Source: Avedoeria sp964651245
GTDB lineage: Bacteria; Chloroflexota; Anaerolineae; Epilineales; Epilineaceae
Length of the DNA stretch: 64,000 nucleotides
Assembly (NCBI GenBank): GCA_964651245.1
Contig: CAZYVI010000003.1
Coordinates: 62,001 to 126,000, forward strand
Direction: 5' to 3'
Shown here: positions 1 to 9,000 of the stretch, piece by piece
Layout of the letters: each line of letters opens with the position of its first letter
How positions within the stretch are numbered: position 1 is the first letter of the stretch
Notes under the pieces: generated by a model
Databases searched by the model: none
What the model was told of the DNA's origin: nothing
What the model saw: the letters and a program-made list of their open reading frames with translations, nothing else
Translations under genes and position numbers: made by a program

Positions 1-41
1 TGTGGGGGCAGGCGGTGGCGCGGCGGGATTATACGCGCCCC

Positions 42-70
42 AGCATAGAACATTTGTGCGATGGATTCAA
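42..70 (-). promoter_or_regulatory. Leftward sigma70-type promoter with an SOS-box-like palindrome in its spacer
   Basis: On the minus strand there is TTGAAT (65-70), a 17-nt spacer and TATGCT (42-47). A second possible -10, TATAAT, lies at 28-33. The spacer holds an imperfect palindrome (46-61, minus strand TCGCACAAATGTTCTA) that matches 8 of the 10 fixed bases of the Gram-positive-type LexA site CGAAC-N4-GTTCG. The promoter would drive a gene to the left of the window. Bases 1-102 hold no gene that I can support. Confidence 0.45.
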
Positions 71-102
71 GGGCCGGCGGCGCAACCGTCGCCGACGGGC
101 GG

Positions 103-564
103 CTACGATCCCTCGTCGTCCTCCGCTGCGACACCCCCGCCGCCGGCCGGGGCGCAGCAGGCGACGACGGCCGCCGCCGCGCCGGTCTCGGGCGCGAACG
201 ACGCCAGCACCTGGCCGCAGCACAGCGCGACCCGCCCCTGATCGAGGGTGTAGAACGCCTGACGCCCGGCGCGCCGCTGCCGGACCAGCCCAGCCGCGCG
301 CAAGACGGCCAGGTGGTGCGACACCGTCGGCTGGGCGACGTCGCCGCCGAGGGCGGCCACGATGTCGCCCACCGAGCGCCAGCCGCAGCAGCAGCAGGTC
401 ATGATGCGCTGCCGCGTGTCGTCGGCCAGCACCTTGGCGAAGGCGAGCGCGTCGGGTGCGGCCGGCGCGTCGAGCGGTGTGCGCGGCGCGCCCGGGGTGG
501 GTTCGTCGCCCACGGCGGGCGCGTCGGGCGCCGACGGGCCGGCGGGCGGGCGCGCCGTGCTCAC
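103..564 (-). CDS. ArsR-family winged-helix repressor, Cys-rich
   Basis: A 153-residue ArsR/SmtB-type DNA-binding regulator. Residues 41-125 form the winged helix, with the recognition-helix signature QPTVSHHLAVLRAAGLV (78-94) and the wing ending GRQAFYTL. Cysteines are abundant: four in a row (57-60), a pair at 115-116 and a pair at 136-137. This suggests metal, metalloid or thiol sensing, although the ligand cannot be read from sequence. The first 35 residues are a Pro/Ala-rich tail. The GTG start is chosen because it overlaps the stop of the upstream hydrolase by 4 nt (GTGA), so the pair is translationally coupled. It probably represses its own operon. Confidence 0.85.
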   Translation of the reverse strand: MSTARPPAGPSAPDAPAVGDEPTPGAPRTPLDAPAAPDALAFAKVLADDTRQRIMTCCCCGWRSVGDIVAALGGDVAQPTVSHHLAVLRAAGLVRQRRAGRQAFYTLDQGRVALCCGQVLASFAPETGAAAAVVACCAPAGGGGVAAEDDEGS

Positions 565-1682
565 GGCGCGGCGCCCTTGACGTGGCGGTCGAAGAACGCC
601 ACCGAGCGCGCCAGCGCCGCCGAGAGGTTGCCGCTGAGGTTGTGGTCGTCGCCGGGGTACGTGAACAACGCGATGTCGCCGCCGGCGGCCTCGACCTCGG
701 CCTGCAGCGTCTCGGAGAAGCTGAACGGCACGCTGCGGTCGGCCGTGCCGTGGTGGAGCTCGATCGGCCCCGACAGGTCGGCCACGAAGCTGTTGGCCGA
801 CAGCGGCGCCCAGGCGGCGGGGTTGGCGTCGGGCTCGCCGAAGCGGGCCACCAGGTCGGTCCGCCAGCGCCGGCCGGCCGACGACGACGCGCTCAGGCCG
901 CCGGCCGTCGTCGCCGGCGGCGGCGTCGGCGCGCCGGGGCGGCGCCACCGCGTCAGCAGGTCGGGGTAGCTGGCGACGACGCCGGCCCAGATGACGCCGG
1001 CCTGGATCGTGTCGGTGGTCACCATCGCCCGCAGCGTGATCCAGCCGCCCATCGAGTGGCCCCACATCCCGATCCGCGCCGGGTCGACGTCGGGCCGCTG
1101 CCGCAACGACGCCAGGCCGTTGAGGACGTCGGAGGTGTAGCCCTGGTCGCCGTAGCCGCCGCTGGCCTGGCCCTCGCTCTCGCCGTGGCCGCGGTAATCG
1201 CTCTTGAGCACGACGTAGCCGTTGCGGGCGAAGGCGTCCACATAGGCCACGTAGCGCTCGGTGGTGCGGTACTGCGCCGGCGGGATGTAGCCGTGGTTGA
1301 AGACGATCGCCGGCCAGCCGCCAGGTGGCGGATCGCCGTTCGGGACGGTCAGCAGCGCCTGGATCGCCAGGCCGTCGGAGGGGTAGCGCACGACGGTCTG
1401 GGAGTAGTTCCCCTTCGGCCCGAGCTCGCGCACCACCGTCAGCGGCCCGCCGGGGTGGGCCTTGCGGCGCAGGAAGTCGATCGACAGCGGATGCGGCGGC
1501 GGCGTGGCCGTGGCAGTGGCGGTGGCCGTGGCGGGCGGCGTCGCGCTGGCGACGGGGGTCGGCGTGGCGGTGGGCGGCGCCGGCGTCGGTGTCGCGCGAT
1601 CGGTGCAGGCGACGGCCAGCAGTGCGGCGCCGAGGGCGAGCGCGAGCACGGCGGAACGGCCGGCGGGCGAGGGCACGGTCAT
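561..1682 (-). CDS. Secreted lipoprotein alpha/beta hydrolase (S9/dienelactone-hydrolase type)
   Basis: A 373-residue serine hydrolase, probably a peptidase or esterase on the outer face of the membrane. The N-terminus has a hydrophobic segment ending in a lipobox-like AVAC (about residues 19-22), then a Thr/Pro linker. The catalytic parts are visible: nucleophile elbow GHSMGG, acid in GTADRSVP, and histidine in YPGDDHN. The ATG is preceded by a good AGGAG. It is the first gene of a two-gene operon with the overlapping ArsR gene. The fold is certain; the substrate is unknown. Confidence 0.85.
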   Translation of the reverse strand: MTVPSPAGRSAVLALALGAALLAVACTDRATPTPAPPTATPTPVASATPPATATATATATPPPHPLSIDFLRRKAHPGGPLTVVRELGPKGNYSQTVVRYPSDGLAIQALLTVPNGDPPPGGWPAIVFNHGYIPPAQYRTTERYVAYVDAFARNGYVVLKSDYRGHGESEGQASGGYGDQGYTSDVLNGLASLRQRPDVDPARIGMWGHSMGGWITLRAMVTTDTIQAGVIWAGVVASYPDLLTRWRRPGAPTPPPATTAGGLSASSSAGRRWRTDLVARFGEPDANPAAWAPLSANSFVADLSGPIELHHGTADRSVPFSFSETLQAEVEAAGGDIALFTYPGDDHNLSGNLSAALARSVAFFDRHVKGAAP

Positions 1683-1768
1683 CGTCAGCTCCTCGGAGGG
1701 GCGAGGGCGTAACGATAGCGGGTGGGGGTCGGCCTGGCGATCGGAACGTCCGATGGGCGCACGGGGCG

Positions 1769-4700
1769 TCACGGCCTGCGCGCGCCCCGCCCGGCCCACG
1801 GCAGGAACGTCCGCCCGCCGCCCGGCGGACGAGCGGTCGCGCCCGGCGTCCCCCCGGTCGTCGGCGCGACCGATGGGGTGGCCGTCGGCAGGATCGTCGG
1901 CCCGCCCGTCGATGACGGCGTCGGCGATGCCGTCGGCGGCGCCCCTCGACCGGTGTCGAACGCCACCATCGCCCGATCGTCGCCGTCGAACGTGCGCCAG
2001 ACCTCGACACGCTCGACGTCGTCCATCGTCCACGTGCCGCGGGCAGGCGTCGTCGGGCTGTTGAAGCGGCCGACGGCGTCGGCGGTCAGACGGAAGGTCA
2101 GGTCCGTGTCGTTCAAGACCAAGTGGCCGCGCGGCACGACGAAGCGCACATCGACCTCCGCACCGCCGTCCGTCCGACCGACGAGGCCTCGCTCGGGGAT
2201 CCAGTCGACGGCCAGCGGCGGCACGATCAATCGGCGCGACTCGTCGCCAGCGACGGCGGAGATGGTATCGCCGGCCGCCAGGCGCGCCACGGCGCCGCTG
2301 CCGTCGGTGGCCAGCGTGGCCGTGAAGTGGCCGATGGCGTCGGCAATCCCGGTGCCGTGCGCGAACCGGCTGCCGGCGCGGGTGAGCGTCACGGCCACGC
2401 TCCGGCCGGCGTCGGCCTCGCCGAGCACGATGGGCGTGTCGATCAGCGCGGTCAGGCGCAGGGCGCGGCTGATGCGGAAGATGCGATGGCCGGCGGCGTC
2501 GCGGACCGCGGCCTCGTAGGCGCGCGGGCGGGGCGTGACGAGGCGGAAATTCGGCTCGGGGAGCGCGGATGCGAACGTGCCCGCGGCACTGGCGACGGTT
2601 CTCTTGGCGTACGGATAGGTGCGCGCAACGTCGCCGAACGGGCTTGACGAGTCCGCCACGTCGCAGCTACCGCCCGGCCATTCGATCGACACCTCGGCAC
2701 CGGCCGGCGCCTTGCCGCTGGCGGTGTTGCTCGCCCGGTCGACGGACAGCGTCAGCGGCGGCAACGTGGTCTCGAGCACGTCGCCGTCCACGGTCGCACG
2801 AACGACGTCGCCCGCCGCCAGGACGATCGGCCGGCCGTCGCTGCTGCCATCGCCACCGCCACTGCCGTTCCCGTCGCCGCCACCGAGCGGCACGCGGAAG
2901 CGGCCGACGGCGTTCGCCCGGCCGTCGCCGCGCACGATCCGCCCGTCCTGGAGCGTTGCCTCGACCTGGACGGCGGCCCACGGCAGCGCCTGGCCGCAGA
3001 CGCTCTCGCCGCCGAGCGGGACGTTCAGCACCGGCGCGACGACCCAGCGCATCGCCTGGACGCCGCTCCGAGCGCGCGCGCTCAGCAGCCGCGTGAGGCC
3101 CGTCGCGATCCCGCGCGGATGGCGCGCCTCGCCGCTGAACGCGCCGCTGGGCGCGACGTCCATCGGGCCGAAGATCCACGACGGTTGATGCGCCACGTAG
3201 AACGGGGCCGGGTGGTCATCGAGCGTGCTGCCTGGCGGCATCTGTCCAACGATCCGACCGACGGCCCGATCCCAGGCCGCGCTGAAGGCCGGCACCGTCA
3301 CCGCGAGGTCCGGCAGGCCGTCCGTTCGCTGGACGACGGTGTCGCCGGGCGCCGGCCGCACGTGCGTCCCGTCGGCATCGCGCGGGTCGACATCGAACCA
3401 TTGCCAGTCGTCGACGAGCCGCCGGCCGGCGGCGATCGACCGCCCGCCGCGCAGAAGATCGATCTCGACCGACGAGCCGAGCGGGCCTAGGCCCCAGACG
3501 CGACCGATCGAGAGGTCGACGACCAACTTCGGCACGACGAGGTAGGAGAGGAGGCTGTGTGGTCCATTGCGCGCCTGCAGATAGCCCGAGTCGCCCAGCC
3601 GGAGCGCGGAGCCGGTGGGCAGCGCGACGTCGAACGTGCCGTCGGGCGCCGCTGCGGCCGTCTGCCACCCGCCGTCCTCGGCCTGGCCGTCCAGCGCCAT
3701 CCGCACAGGCGCGCCGGGAACGGCGCGGCCGCGCACCCGCTGCGCGGCGAGATCGACGTAGCCGGACAGTGCGGGCACGCGGAACGTCGAGCGGCTGGCG
3801 CCGACCGTCGCGGTCACGAGATCGCCCGCGCGCAGCGGCGACGGTGCGCCGAATCCATCCTCGAGGTGCGCCCGCCAATAGGGCTGGTCGACGGTGAAGG
3901 AGGTGGGGGGTTCCGTACGACCGGTGGCCACGACACGACCCGAAGGACCGGCGACTTCGAGGACCGCCGCCTGGCCGGCGGGTCCGAATGCGTCGACCTC
4001 GGCATCCGTGAAATCGATGTCCAGCCACGGTGTGCCGAACACCGCCGCGACCGCCATGCCGTCGAGCCGCACGGCCGTCACGACCCCCTGGGCGAACCGG
4101 TGGGTCGACAGCGGTCGCCCGTCCGAATCCCGCAGCGCGGCGATCACGACATCGAAGCGACCGTCCGGGTCGACGGGCAGCGGGAGCGTGGCGGAGTGGA
4201 CAAACTCGCCGTTCGATACGTCCGCCGGCCACCGGAACGGGTCGACGTCGCCGCCGAGCGGCTCGAGAATGGACAGCGTGCCGGTCGTGCCGGCCGGCAG
4301 CCGTCCGGTGAGCCGTCCGGCGTCCGCATCGAAGTGCAGATCGAGATCGGGCAGCGTCCAGACGAGCGGCTCGGCGCCGCCGACCGCAACCTCGACGCGG
4401 TCGCCCGGGGCGAGGCGGTGGAGGCCGACGAGGGCGGCGTCCTCGCCGTGGGCGTACAGCGGGACCGAATACGCGCTGCCCGTCCAGACACGCGTCGACC
4501 AACGGCCGTGCGGGAGGCCGTCCGGCCCGGCAACGGTGACGGTGACGCGTTCCGCCGCCCATACACCGCGCACCCTTGGCTCGCCGAGCATGAGCCGCAC
4601 CTGGGGCACGAAGCCGCGCGGGCCGCCGACGGCGATGGTGCCGTCCGCGCTCCGCCACGCGACGACGTGGCGGCCGCCGGGCGCGGGCCGGCCGGCGGGC

Positions 4701-5839
4701 AGCGCCGCCTCGCCCTGCACATCGAGGACGACATCGTCCGCCGAAACGCCGCCCAGGGCGCTCACCTCGACGAAGCGCAATCGGCCGCCCGGCGGGCCGG
4801 TGAGCGTTGCAGCCGTGCCGCCGGCACCGCCGCCGACCGCGGGGCGGACGCCGAGCGGCGGTACCGTCGCCGAGATGTGCGCGGCCGGCAGGAGGCGGCC
4901 GGTGTGGGTGACCGTGATCCGGTCGCCGGCTTTGATCGGCAGGCACCGCCACGACGCGGAGCCCGAGCCGTCGATGAGCGTCGAACATGGGCGCTCCCGG
5001 CCGCTGCGGTCGCGAATCATCAACTCCACCGACTCGCCGGGCCGGCCGAGGGCGGTCGGATGTTCCGAGTCGGCGGCGACCAGCAGCTGGAACGCGGTGC
5101 GCCGGAGCACGAACGTGTCGCCGCCGGCGATGTGCACGACCTCGGCGACGTCGCCGGGGCGGATGTCAAGCTGGCCGCCAAGCGCCAAGTGGCCGCGGCC
5201 GGCGGCATCGAGCGCCGAGCTGCCGGACCACAGAGGGGCGCCGAGCGCAACTGGCGGGCGCAGGCCTCCGACCGCGCCCTCGCCGGAGGCGCGGCCGATG
5301 GCGGGCCGGCCGGCGACGGCGGCGACGTCGCTGAACGAGAGGACGTCGCGGTCGACGGCGCGGCGGATGCGGATCGTCAGCAAGGTGCCGGCCGCGCCGC
5401 GCAGCTCGACGGCGTCGCCGGGCGCGTCGACCTCTGCGTCGAGGGTGGGGAGCGGCACGTCGAACGTCTGGCCGTCGCTGAGCCCGATGCCGAGCACCAG
5501 GCGGTCGACGCCATCCATGATGGTCCCGGCTGGTGGCGGGTTGTCCGACCGTGTGACCACGACATGGCCCACGCTGTCGGCGAAGCCGATGCCGCCGAAG
5601 CGCTTGACCGTGCCGGCATACCATGTCGCCCGTACTTCGGCATACGGTGTCGTGCGCCACTCGACGGTGCCGGCATCGAGCGACACCGTGATGGGGGCAC
5701 GGGGCGGGTCGGCGGCGCGGGAGGCGGCGCGTGCGGGGGCGGCCGGTCGCGTCGCATCCGCGGGCAGCTGCGCGATTGCGACGAGGAGGACCGTGCCGGC
5801 GATGAGCGTGGTGAGGAGGCGGTGGGACCGGCAGGACAT
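1769..5839 (-). CDS. Giant secreted repeat protein, paralogue A
   Basis: A 1356-residue exported protein of no family I can name. It has a signal peptide (about 1-32) and a conserved start of the mature part (VSLDAGTVEWR). From about residue 490 onward there are at least seven divergent modules, each with the pattern (V/L)P-x-L-x3-D-x5-hydrophobic-x-G-x2-P-x-G-x2-V, for example near 496, 687, 768, 849, 1026 and 1206. Modules are often followed by a D-G-x-F strand and a G-D-x-V strand, suggesting Ig-like or carboxypeptidase-regulatory-like beta-sandwiches. A Pro/Thr linker (1300-1342) precedes the tail RTFLPWAGRGARRP. I chose the ATG at 5839 because of its GGAG and signal peptide; three more in-frame start codons lie further upstream. 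The gene downstream on the left is the hydrolase; the paralogue lies 251 bp to the right. Confidence 0.75.
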   Translation of the reverse strand: MSCRSHRLLTTLIAGTVLLVAIAQLPADATRPAAPARAASRAADPPRAPITVSLDAGTVEWRTTPYAEVRATWYAGTVKRFGGIGFADSVGHVVVTRSDNPPPAGTIMDGVDRLVLGIGLSDGQTFDVPLPTLDAEVDAPGDAVELRGAAGTLLTIRIRRAVDRDVLSFSDVAAVAGRPAIGRASGEGAVGGLRPPVALGAPLWSGSSALDAAGRGHLALGGQLDIRPGDVAEVVHIAGGDTFVLRRTAFQLLVAADSEHPTALGRPGESVELMIRDRSGRERPCSTLIDGSGSASWRCLPIKAGDRITVTHTGRLLPAAHISATVPPLGVRPAVGGGAGGTAATLTGPPGGRLRFVEVSALGGVSADDVVLDVQGEAALPAGRPAPGGRHVVAWRSADGTIAVGGPRGFVPQVRLMLGEPRVRGVWAAERVTVTVAGPDGLPHGRWSTRVWTGSAYSVPLYAHGEDAALVGLHRLAPGDRVEVAVGGAEPLVWTLPDLDLHFDADAGRLTGRLPAGTTGTLSILEPLGGDVDPFRWPADVSNGEFVHSATLPLPVDPDGRFDVVIAALRDSDGRPLSTHRFAQGVVTAVRLDGMAVAAVFGTPWLDIDFTDAEVDAFGPAGQAAVLEVAGPSGRVVATGRTEPPTSFTVDQPYWRAHLEDGFGAPSPLRAGDLVTATVGASRSTFRVPALSGYVDLAAQRVRGRAVPGAPVRMALDGQAEDGGWQTAAAAPDGTFDVALPTGSALRLGDSGYLQARNGPHSLLSYLVVPKLVVDLSIGRVWGLGPLGSSVEIDLLRGGRSIAAGRRLVDDWQWFDVDPRDADGTHVRPAPGDTVVQRTDGLPDLAVTVPAFSAAWDRAVGRIVGQMPPGSTLDDHPAPFYVAHQPSWIFGPMDVAPSGAFSGEARHPRGIATGLTRLLSARARSGVQAMRWVVAPVLNVPLGGESVCGQALPWAAVQVEATLQDGRIVRGDGRANAVGRFRVPLGGGDGNGSGGGDGSSDGRPIVLAAGDVVRATVDGDVLETTLPPLTLSVDRASNTASGKAPAGAEVSIEWPGGSCDVADSSSPFGDVARTYPYAKRTVASAAGTFASALPEPNFRLVTPRPRAYEAAVRDAAGHRIFRISRALRLTALIDTPIVLGEADAGRSVAVTLTRAGSRFAHGTGIADAIGHFTATLATDGSGAVARLAAGDTISAVAGDESRRLIVPPLAVDWIPERGLVGRTDGGAEVDVRFVVPRGHLVLNDTDLTFRLTADAVGRFNSPTTPARGTWTMDDVERVEVWRTFDGDDRAMVAFDTGRGAPPTASPTPSSTGGPTILPTATPSVAPTTGGTPGATARPPGGGRTFLPWAGRGARRP

Positions 5840-5960
5840 GGTCTGGCTCCGGCGGATCGGTTGGGAGGCTGGTGGGCGCATGTTCATGACGAGGTAGAAC
5901 ACGCGGTTCATTGCCGCACGGACAGAGTCGGACGGCGAGTGGTGGTGGCGACAGCCGGCG

Positions 5961-5980
5961 AGGGCACGGCATGCCGTGCC
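5961..5980. repeat. Perfect 20-bp palindrome between the two giant paralogues
   Basis: GGGCACGGCATGCCGTGCCC is a perfect palindrome in the 251-bp gap. It could be a terminator-like hairpin for the gene to its right or a relic of the GGGGC-type hairpin repeats seen elsewhere in the window. No T-run follows, so terminator activity is unproven. Confidence 0.6.
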
Positions 5981-6090
5981 CCTTCACAGCGGGATTGCAT
6001 TGCCCATCCGGGCGCGTGCGGTGGACGGTTCGGCGAGGCCGATCGGTGCCGGTGCGACGACCGGCCTGTTGCCGGCGACCGGTGTGGGCT

Positions 6091-9000
6091 CTACTCGCCC
6101 GCCCCCCGCCCGGCCCACGGCAGCAGGGCGCGGCCGACGATCCTGCCGATCGGCGGCCCTTCCGTGGGCCGCGGCGTCGGCGCTGCACCGCCCGCCACGT
6201 CGAACGCGGCCATCGCCCGATCGTCCTCCGCGAACGAGCGCCAGACCTCGACCCGCCGCACGTCAGCCGCGGTCCACACGCCGCGGGCGGAGGCTCCCGC
6301 GCTCGCGAATCGACCGTTGGCGTCGGCGGTCAGGGTGAAGGCGACGTCCGTGTCCTGCGCCAGCAGCAGGCCGCGGGGTAGGACGAATCGGACGTGGACG
6401 ATTGCATCGGCGTCCGTGCGGCCTTGGAGTCCCCGCTCGGAATGCCAGTCGACGGCCAGCGGCGGGACGGTCAGGCGGCGGACCTCGCCGTCGGCGGTGG
6501 CTTCGATGGAGTCGCCCGCTTGCAGGCGCACCGCGCCGCCGCTGCCCTCGGCCAGCAGCGTCGCCGTGAAGTGGCCCACGGCGTCGGCGACGGCGGTGCC
6601 GCGGGCGACGAGGCCGCCGGGGCGGGTCAGCGTGACGGCAACGGCGCGGCCGGTATCCGCTTCGCCCAGCACGCGATCCGTGTCGACGAGGGCCGTGAGG
6701 CGCAGCGCGCGGCTCAGTCGGTAGTGGCGGTGCCCGGCGTCGTCGAGGAATGCGGCCTCGTAGGCCCATGGACGGGACGCGGCGAGGCCGATCGGCACCA
6801 TGGGCAATCGCGTGCTGAAGGCGCCGCTCGGATCGGGTACCGTCTGACTCACATGATGCCATCCGGCTCCGTCGCCGGGTTCGGAGGCATCGTCGGGCGC
6901 ACAGCTGCCTGCCGGGTACTCGAGCGAGACCATAGCGGTCGGTGGCGCCGTTCCCGCACCACGACCAGCGGCGCGATCCACGCGGAACGTGAGCGTCGGC
7001 AGCGTCGCTGCCAGCGCCGTGCCGTCGACTTCGGCGCGCACGACGTCGCCCGCGGCCAGCACGACCGGCCGGCCGTCAGTGCGGCGCAGCGGGACGCGGA
7101 AGCGGCCCACCGCGTCGGCCACGCCGTCGCCCTGGGACGTCGCACCGCCCGACGTGACCGCGGCGTGCACGCGCGCCCACGGCATGGCTTGGCCGCAGAT
7201 GCTGTCGCCGCCGTGGGGGATGTTGAGGATCGGCGTGACCACCCTGCGCCAGACGCTCACGCCGGCCGGCACCCGGGCTTCCACGACCGCGTTCAACCCG
7301 GTGGCCAGGCCCAGGCGGTGACTGGTCGGTACGGTGAATGCGCCCGTCGCGGCCACGTCGGCGAACCCGATGTCCCAGGCGGCGCTCGTGAGCGCGAACT
7401 CGCTCGGTCGGTGCACGTCCACCCGGCTGCCGGGCGGCGACGTTCCGACGATCGCTGCTTCTGCTTGCTGCCAGCGGACCGCTACGGCCGGCACCGTGAA
7501 CGTCACGGGCGGGCGGCCGGCGATCCGCTGGACGACGACATCACCGGGCGCCGGGACGACACGCCGCCCGCCCGCATCGTGCGGGTCGAGGTCGAAGCCC
7601 AGCCAGTCGTCGACGAGGCGGCGCCCGGCGGCAATGGGCACGCCGCCGCGAACGACGGCCACATCGACCGGCGCGCCGGCCGGGCCGCGGCCCCAGATCC
7701 GGCCCGCGTCCAGGTCGACGAGCAGCCACGGGACAAGGATCGGCGCGGTGATGATGTGGGGGCCGGCGCGACCGAGGATTTGACCCCAGTCGCCACCCTG
7801 GAGCGGGACATCGACGGGCACCGTCAGGTCGAACGTGCCGTCCGATCGGACGTGGACGACAAAGCGCCGCTCGCCCCAGGACTCGCCCGATAGCACGACG
7901 GTGAGCGGCGCGTTCGGCGCGGCCCGGCCGCGGACCGCCCGGCCGGACAGGTCGACGTAGGCCTCGACGGGCGGGACGGTCAGCGCGGCGCGCGACGCGC
8001 CGACCGTGACGACGACGCGGTCGCCGGGTCGCAGCGCCACCCGGGCGCCGACATCGTCGACGAGCGGGATGCGCCAGATCGGACGATCGATCGTCGCCGC
8101 GCTGGCGTCGTCGCTCCGACGACGCCCGACCGGGCGACCGTTCGAGTCCGTCACCTCGATCTCAACCGCCTGCCCCGAACCCCCGAAGCCCTCGGCCGTC
8201 ACGGCCTGCCCGTCGATCCGGAGCCACGGCCGCGCGAGAACGGCCATCACCGCGTTGCCGTCGGCCCGCTCGGCGGAGACGACATAGAGCACGAGCCGGT
8301 GGGCGGGTAGCCGGAAGCCGTCGAGGTCGCGCAGGTCCGTCAGCGCGACCGTGAAGGCGCCGTCGGGCGACGGACTGAGCGGGAGCGTGGCGCGGTGACC
8401 GAACGACCCGTCTTGGAGGTCGTAGAGCGACCGCAGCGGGTCGTGATCGCCGTCAACGTGCTCGAGGACGGTCAGCGTGCCGCGCGTGCCCAGCGGCAGC
8501 CGCCCGGTCAGCACGTTCGTGTCGGCATCCAGCCGCAGCGCCAGGTCCGGCAGCGCCCAGACCACCGGCTCGTCGCCGCCGATGGCCACGTCGACGCGAT
8601 CGCCTGGCGCGAGTCGATGCAACGGCCCTTGCGGTCCGCTGCGCGCGTCGTAGAGCGGAATCGGCCGCGTGTTGCCGTTCGTGGTGCGTGCCCGCGACCC
8701 ACGGCCGAGCGGCGTCCCGTCGCGATCCGAGACGGTGACGGTCACTGGGAGCGATGGCCAGACGCCGCGCAGCCGCGGCTCGCCGAGGACGAACCGGATC
8801 TGCCCCGTGAAGCCGCCGCGGCCCCACGTGATGCCGCCCCCGCTGCGCCATGCGTAGGCGTAGCGACTGCCGCGCCCGGGCCGGCCGGTCGGTAGCGCTG
8901 CCCGTCCCTGCGCGTCGAGCCCAACGTCGACGCCCGACGGTCCGCCGAGGGCGTCGACCTCGACGAAGCGCAATCGGGCGTTCGGCGACCCTGTGATCGT

